DNA from: a virus
Length of the DNA: 48,140 bases
Virus record (IMG/VR): IMGVR_UViG_3300035180_001575
Coordinates: 1 to 48,140 of that record
Strand: one strand, 5' to 3'
The notes below the pieces were generated by a model. The model searched no databases and was not told where the DNA came from. It saw only the letters and a list, made by a program, of their open reading frames with translations. Positions within the stretch are counted from its first letter, which is position 1. Every line of letters begins with the position of its first letter. Of the stretch, positions 47,828-48,140 are shown piece after piece. The translations under genes were made by a program, and so were the position numbers.

Positions 47828-48088
47828 ATGCACCACACCCCGCAAGCCCTCATCTTCAAGTACGCCATTCGCTTTCCTAGCACAGATGTAGAACTTGCCC
47901 ACAAAGGCGTCATGGGCCTCTACTACCTCGGCCCATCCTACGTAGGCAAGAAGCGTATTCGCCACGACGACCGTGCCAACCAAGGCCCCAAACGGGATGC
48001 CTACACGTACACAGAAAAGCGTGCATACGAGCTTATTGAGAGCAACCGTTTGGTATTCGATGGCTGTGTGGTTGTACGGGTTTTGTAA
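47828..48088 (+). CDS. Small hypothetical protein
   Basis: 86 residues from ATG 47828, one base after the previous stop; the longer frame to 47726 overlaps the previous gene. FKYAIRFPSTDVELAHKGVM and LGPSYVGKKRIRHDDRANQG are followed by TYTEKRAYELIESNRLVFD. No family recognised. Confidence 0.75.
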   Translation: MHHTPQALIFKYAIRFPSTDVELAHKGVMGLYYLGPSYVGKKRIRHDDRANQGPKRDAYTYTEKRAYELIESNRLVFDGCVVVRVL

Positions 48089-48140
48089 TGCCGTGCAAGA
48101 AACTGGCTTAAAAATGGCCCAGGAACGCGCCAAACGGGGC

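Noticed and set aside
48114-48140. ATG near the right edge that stays open to the end
   Set aside because: Only nine codons are visible, too few to call a gene.
1-48140. tRNA or rRNA genes
   Set aside because: No cloverleaf or rRNA-like segment was recognised by eye; a dedicated search was not possible.

Overview
This window looks like most of the genome of a tailed double-stranded DNA phage with a long non-contractile tail (siphovirus). It carries a terminase pair, a DUF4055-type portal, a scaffold, a P22-like coat protein, a tail tube, a frameshifted tail chaperone, a 1117-aa tape measure, a lambda-J-like tip protein and a Gram-negative lysis set with spanins, so the host is a Gram-negative bacterium, probably a proteobacterium. 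The 7-deazaguanine genes recall the Queuovirinae kind of phage (Seurat-, Nonag- and Nipunavirus relatives); that placement is inference. The window is open at both ends, and no helicase, primase or integrase is visible in it.

Left arm, plus strand (1-8853): the end of an unknown gene, an Ala/Lys-rich DNA-binding-like protein, then queE-queD-folE, a dead HNH endonuclease, queC and dpdA, an HNH/AP2 endonuclease, a DnaN-like clamp and a family B DNA polymerase. FolE, QueD, QueE and QueC together make preQ0 from GTP, and DpdA is the phage transglycosylase that exchanges guanine in DNA for the 7-deazaguanine. No QueC amidotransferase domain and no QueF are seen, so the predicted modified base is 7-cyano-7-deazaguanine.

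Middle, minus strand (8942-40449, transcribed leftward): the late region. It starts at a strong promoter (40487-40516) and runs terminase, portal, scaffold, coat, decoration and fibre-like proteins, head-tail connectors, tail, fibres, lysis. Its terminase end is crowded with mobile elements: an HNH/AP2 endonuclease ahead of terS, an intein with a LAGLIDADG endonuclease inside the Walker A motif of terL, and a GIY-YIG-like endonuclease between terL and the portal gene. The intein lacks a position-1 nucleophile and carries the Trp/Cys/Thr triplet of class 3 inteins. The tail chaperone pair is joined by a -1 frameshift at AAATTTT followed by a perfect 10-bp hairpin.

Right part: a leftward operon of small genes (43214-40582), including a VRR-NUC nuclease, ends at a terminator at 40537-40569. 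From 43628 onward small plus-strand genes of unknown function alternate with noncoding stretches that hold direct repeats, GATA-rich motifs, inverted repeats and predicted promoters. This is the likely early or regulatory region and a possible origin. One gene there (44820-45437) is split by an in-frame TAA.
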